Positions 6,878-8,366 of a stretch of 8,366 nucleotides of DNA are shown piece by piece (the first letter of the stretch is position 1; each line of letters begins with the position of its first letter). The position numbers were made by a program, and so were the translations under genes. The DNA comes from Chloroflexota bacterium (GTDB lineage Bacteria; Chloroflexota; Limnocylindria; Limnocylindrales; CSP1-4). The stretch spans positions 1-8,366 of the forward strand of contig JADGQG010000077.1 in the NCBI GenBank assembly GCA_017882025.1, read 5' to 3'. Below the pieces are notes generated by a model. The model saw nothing but the letters and a program-made list of their open reading frames with translations. It searched no databases and was not told where the DNA came from.

Positions 6878-7956
6878 GCCGGCGTCTCCGCCTCCGCGTG
6901 CGCCGCGCGGCGCGAGGCGGGCGCCACCCAGCCGCGCGCGGCGAGCAGCTCAGCAAGCTCAACGGCGTTCGTGGCCGCGCCCTTCCGCACATTGTCGGAG
7001 ACGCACCAGAAGGCGAGGCCCCGCCCGTCCGGGATCGACGTGTCCTGCCGGACGCGGCCCACGTAGATCTCGTCGTGGCCGGCCGCCTCGGTCGCGAGCG
7101 GGTAGACATGGGCGGCCGGCTCGTCGAGGATGACCACCCCGGGCACGTTCGCGAAGAGGGCACGGGCCTCAGCGGGCGTCACGGCCGCGCGCGTCTCGAC
7201 GTGCACCGCCTCGGAGTGGCCCACGAAGACCGGGACCCGGACCGCCGTGCAGGAAACACGCAGGTCGGGCAGGTGCAGGATCTTGCGGCTCTCGGAGACG
7301 ACCTTCCACTCCTCCTTCGTGTAGCCGTTCTCCAGGAAGACGTCGATCTCCGGCAGGGCGTTGAACGCGATCGGGTGCGGGTAGACCGAGGCGTGCTTGG
7401 GTGCCCCCGCAGCGTGCGCGCGGATCTGCGTCTCGAGCTCCGCGATCGCGTCCGCGCCCGTCCCCGAGACGGCCTGGTACGTGTCCACGACGACGCGCTC
7501 GAGGCCGGGGCCGTCCCGCAGCGCCATCAGGAGCGGCACGAGCTGCATCGTGCTGCAGTTCGGGTTGGCAATGATGCCCTCGTGCGCCGCGAGGTCGCCG
7601 GGGTTGACCTGGCTGACGACGAGCGGAACCCCGGGCTCCATCCGCCACGCACTGGAGTTGTCGATCACCGTGCAGCCGCGGGCGACGGCCTGGGGCGCGA
7701 GCTGACGAGAGATTTCTGCGCCGGCCGAGAAGAGCGCGATGTCCACGCCCTCGAACGCTTCCGGGCTGGCCTCGAGCACGGCAAGCGGGCGCCCTGCCAC
7801 CGGGACGGTCATGCCGGCAGAGCGACCGGAGGCGAGGAGACGGAGCTCCGCGATCGGGAACGCGCGCTCCACCAGGACCGAGATCATCGTGCGGCCGACG
7901 ACGCCAGTGGCGCCGACGACGGCGACCGTGAGGGGTCGAGTGGTCGTGAAGGACAT
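6874..7956 (-). CDS. asd: Aspartate-semialdehyde dehydrogenase
   Basis: This 360-residue cytosolic enzyme reduces aspartyl phosphate to aspartate semialdehyde with NADPH. The product feeds lysine, diaminopimelate, threonine and methionine synthesis. The nucleotide-binding loop GATGVVG is at 15-21. The catalytic cysteine is Cys134 in NPNCST, with Gln161 (TYQAVSGTG), Arg240 (TAVRVPV) and His247 (GHSEA) as the expected substrate-binding and acid/base residues. The sequence follows the Gram-positive Asd type closely (IALFSAG, VIDNSSAWRM, IAFNALPEID). I chose the ATG at 7956 because it lies 10 residues before the first beta strand, as in homologues. The frame stays open to 8031, but that extension would read through the hairpin and promoter. 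The last 15 or so residues are an Ala/Glu-rich tail. It appears to be the first gene of the operon running to cinA. Confidence 0.97.
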   Translation of the reverse strand: MSFTTTRPLTVAVVGATGVVGRTMISVLVERAFPIAELRLLASGRSAGMTVPVAGRPLAVLEASPEAFEGVDIALFSAGAEISRQLAPQAVARGCTVIDNSSAWRMEPGVPLVVSQVNPGDLAAHEGIIANPNCSTMQLVPLLMALRDGPGLERVVVDTYQAVSGTGADAIAELETQIRAHAAGAPKHASVYPHPIAFNALPEIDVFLENGYTKEEWKVVSESRKILHLPDLRVSCTAVRVPVFVGHSEAVHVETRAAVTPAEARALFANVPGVVILDEPAAHVYPLATEAAGHDEIYVGRVRQDTSIPDGRGLAFWCVSDNVRKGAATNAVELAELLAARGWVAPASRRAAHAEAETPA

Positions 7957-7995
7957 GGCTCCGCTGCTCGTGAAAGGACTGGCGGGCACGGCGGG

Positions 7996-8004
7996 AGTAT
8001 AGCA
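7996..8004 (-). promoter_or_regulatory. Extended -10 promoter element upstream of asd
   Basis: On the minus strand this reads TGCTATACT: a TGn extension plus TATACT, 5 of 6 matches to the -10 consensus. Transcription would start near 7989, about 33 nt before the asd ATG. No -35 match is seen at 16-18 nt spacing (the sequence there is CGGGAG-like), which is tolerable for extended -10 promoters. It is the only strongly AT-containing hexamer in this gap. The outer bases of the preceding hairpin overlap it. Inference from sequence only. Confidence 0.5.
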
Positions 8005-8037
8005 GCGTGCCCCCCGGTCTCCCGGGGGCACGCTGCT
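8001..8037 (-). terminator. Strong GC-rich hairpin after pnp, probable terminator
   Basis: A perfect 14-bp inverted repeat (arms 8001-8014 and 8024-8037, arm AGCAGCGTGCCCCC) encloses a 9-nt loop in which two more G-C pairs are possible. It lies 38 nt downstream of the pnp stop and upstream of asd. There is no U-run after the stem on either strand, so it is not a textbook intrinsic terminator; it may terminate through stem strength, stabilise the 3' end, or act as a processing site. The stem is among the strongest I see in the window. Confidence 0.6.
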
Positions 8038-8050
8038 CTGTGGCGTGGGC

Positions 8051-8068
8051 CGGCCCGTGATCGGGCCG
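8051..8068 (-). other. Second small hairpin just after the pnp stop
   Basis: A perfect 7-bp inverted repeat (CGGCCCG / CGGGCCG) with a 4-nt loop (TGAT on the plus strand) begins 6 nt after the pnp stop codon. It stands in tandem with the larger hairpin at 8001-8037. It may protect the mRNA 3' end or help termination; such short GC palindromes also occur by chance at this GC content. Confidence 0.4.
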
Positions 8069-8074
8069 CGGGGG

Positions 8075-8366
8075 TCAGCCCTTGGCGAGGTGACGCTGCA
8101 TGGCGGCCTTGCGGGACAGGTTGACCCGGCCCTGGCGGTCGACTTCAGTGACGACCACCATCACCTCGTCGCCCACCGACACCACGTCCTCGACGGAGGG
8201 GACGTGGTAGTCGGCCAGCTCGCCGATGCGGACGAGGCCTTCCTTGCCCGGGAGGATCTCCACGAAGGCGCCGAAGGTCATGAGGCGGGTCACGGTGCCC
8301 AGGTAGAGGGCGCCGATCTCGACCTCGCGGGTGAGGGACTCGATCCAGTTGATCGCCTTGCGGGCG
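8075..8366 (-). CDS. pnp: Polynucleotide phosphorylase, C-terminal S1 domain (partial)
   Basis: The last 96 codons of a gene that enters from the right edge. The visible peptide runs from the end of the KH region (RKAINWIESLTREVEIG) into an S1 RNA-binding domain with the characteristic blocks VTRLMTFGAFVEILPGKEGL, IGELA, VEDVVSVGDEV and VTEVDRQGRVNLSRKA. This order and spelling is typical of PNPase, which degrades RNA 3'-to-5' by phosphorolysis and, in other bacteria, works in RNA-degrading complexes. The GTG at 8293 is an internal Val, not a start, because conserved PNPase sequence continues upstream to the window edge. The protein ends shortly after the S1 domain (QRHLAKG) without the long tail seen in some Gram-positive PNPases. 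The two hairpins lie directly downstream. Confidence 0.94.
   Translation of the reverse strand, partial: ARKAINWIESLTREVEIGALYLGTVTRLMTFGAFVEILPGKEGLVRIGELADYHVPSVEDVVSVGDEVMVVVTEVDRQGRVNLSRKAAMQRHLAKG

Noticed and set aside
7957..8031. A longer asd start 25 codons upstream
   Set aside because: It would translate the hairpin and the -10 box, and homologues begin close to the first beta strand, as the ATG at 7956 does.
7957..8074. Lysine riboswitch or other leader element ahead of asd
   Set aside because: The gap is only 118 nt and is largely occupied by two simple hairpins; the inferred leader is about 33 nt, too short for a lysine riboswitch.
6898..8124. Plus-strand open frame antisense to asd, running through the pnp-asd gap
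   Set aside because: Composition typical of an antisense shadow; it crosses the hairpin and promoter region and shows no family resemblance.
1..8366. A hidden mobile element, CRISPR array, defence system or RNA gene
   Set aside because: No direct repeats, terminal inverted repeats, integrase or transposase motifs, or tRNA-like folds were seen; nearly all sequence is accounted for by conserved housekeeping genes with uniform base composition.

Overview
This is an ordinary bacterial housekeeping locus with very high GC content and every recognised gene on the minus strand. In transcription order (right to left) it holds the 3' end of pnp (polynucleotide phosphorylase), asd (aspartate-semialdehyde dehydrogenase), a family 4 uracil-DNA glycosylase, rnj (ribonuclease J), ftsK/spoIIIE (DNA translocase), a rodZ-like membrane HTH protein, a stand-alone CinA C-terminal domain protein, and the 5' end of a yajQ-family gene. 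I see no mobile element, CRISPR array, defence system, tRNA or rRNA.

The combination of RNase J, a SpoIIIE-type translocase, an HTH_25/DUF4115 RodZ protein and a 4Fe-4S uracil-DNA glycosylase at this GC level suggests a GC-rich, Gram-positive-like or Terrabacteria lineage. My best guess is Chloroflexota (for example Limnocylindria-type soil or freshwater lineages), with an actinobacterial origin as the alternative. This is inference from gene content and style, not from a search.

Layout. At 8075-8366 pnp ends with its S1 domain, followed by a 118-nt gap with two GC-rich hairpins and an extended -10 box (TGCTATACT) for the next gene. From 7956 down to 210, six genes are packed as one probable operon: asd/udg overlap by 4 nt (GTGA), udg to rnj is 4 nt, the rnj stop abuts the ftsK GTG start, ftsK/rodZ overlap by 4 nt (ATGA), and rodZ to cinA is 8 nt. 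An 83-nt gap then precedes yajQ, which has a strong GGAGGAA ribosome binding site and a possible weak promoter of its own. No non-coding stretch exceeds 120 nt.

The genes span amino-acid and cell-wall precursor supply (asd), DNA repair (udg), RNA turnover (pnp, rnj), chromosome segregation (ftsK), cell shape (rodZ) and pyridine nucleotide salvage (cinA/pncC). The order pnp-asd-rnj-ftsK-rodZ-cinA matches the relative order of the Bacillus subtilis pnpA-asd-rnjB-spoIIIE-ymfM-cinA region, so this looks like a trimmed version of an old conserved cluster. The points most worth a second look are a clamp-binding-like QLTLF tail on the glycosylase, the enlarged RodZ ectodomain, and the overlap of the pnp hairpin with the asd promoter.
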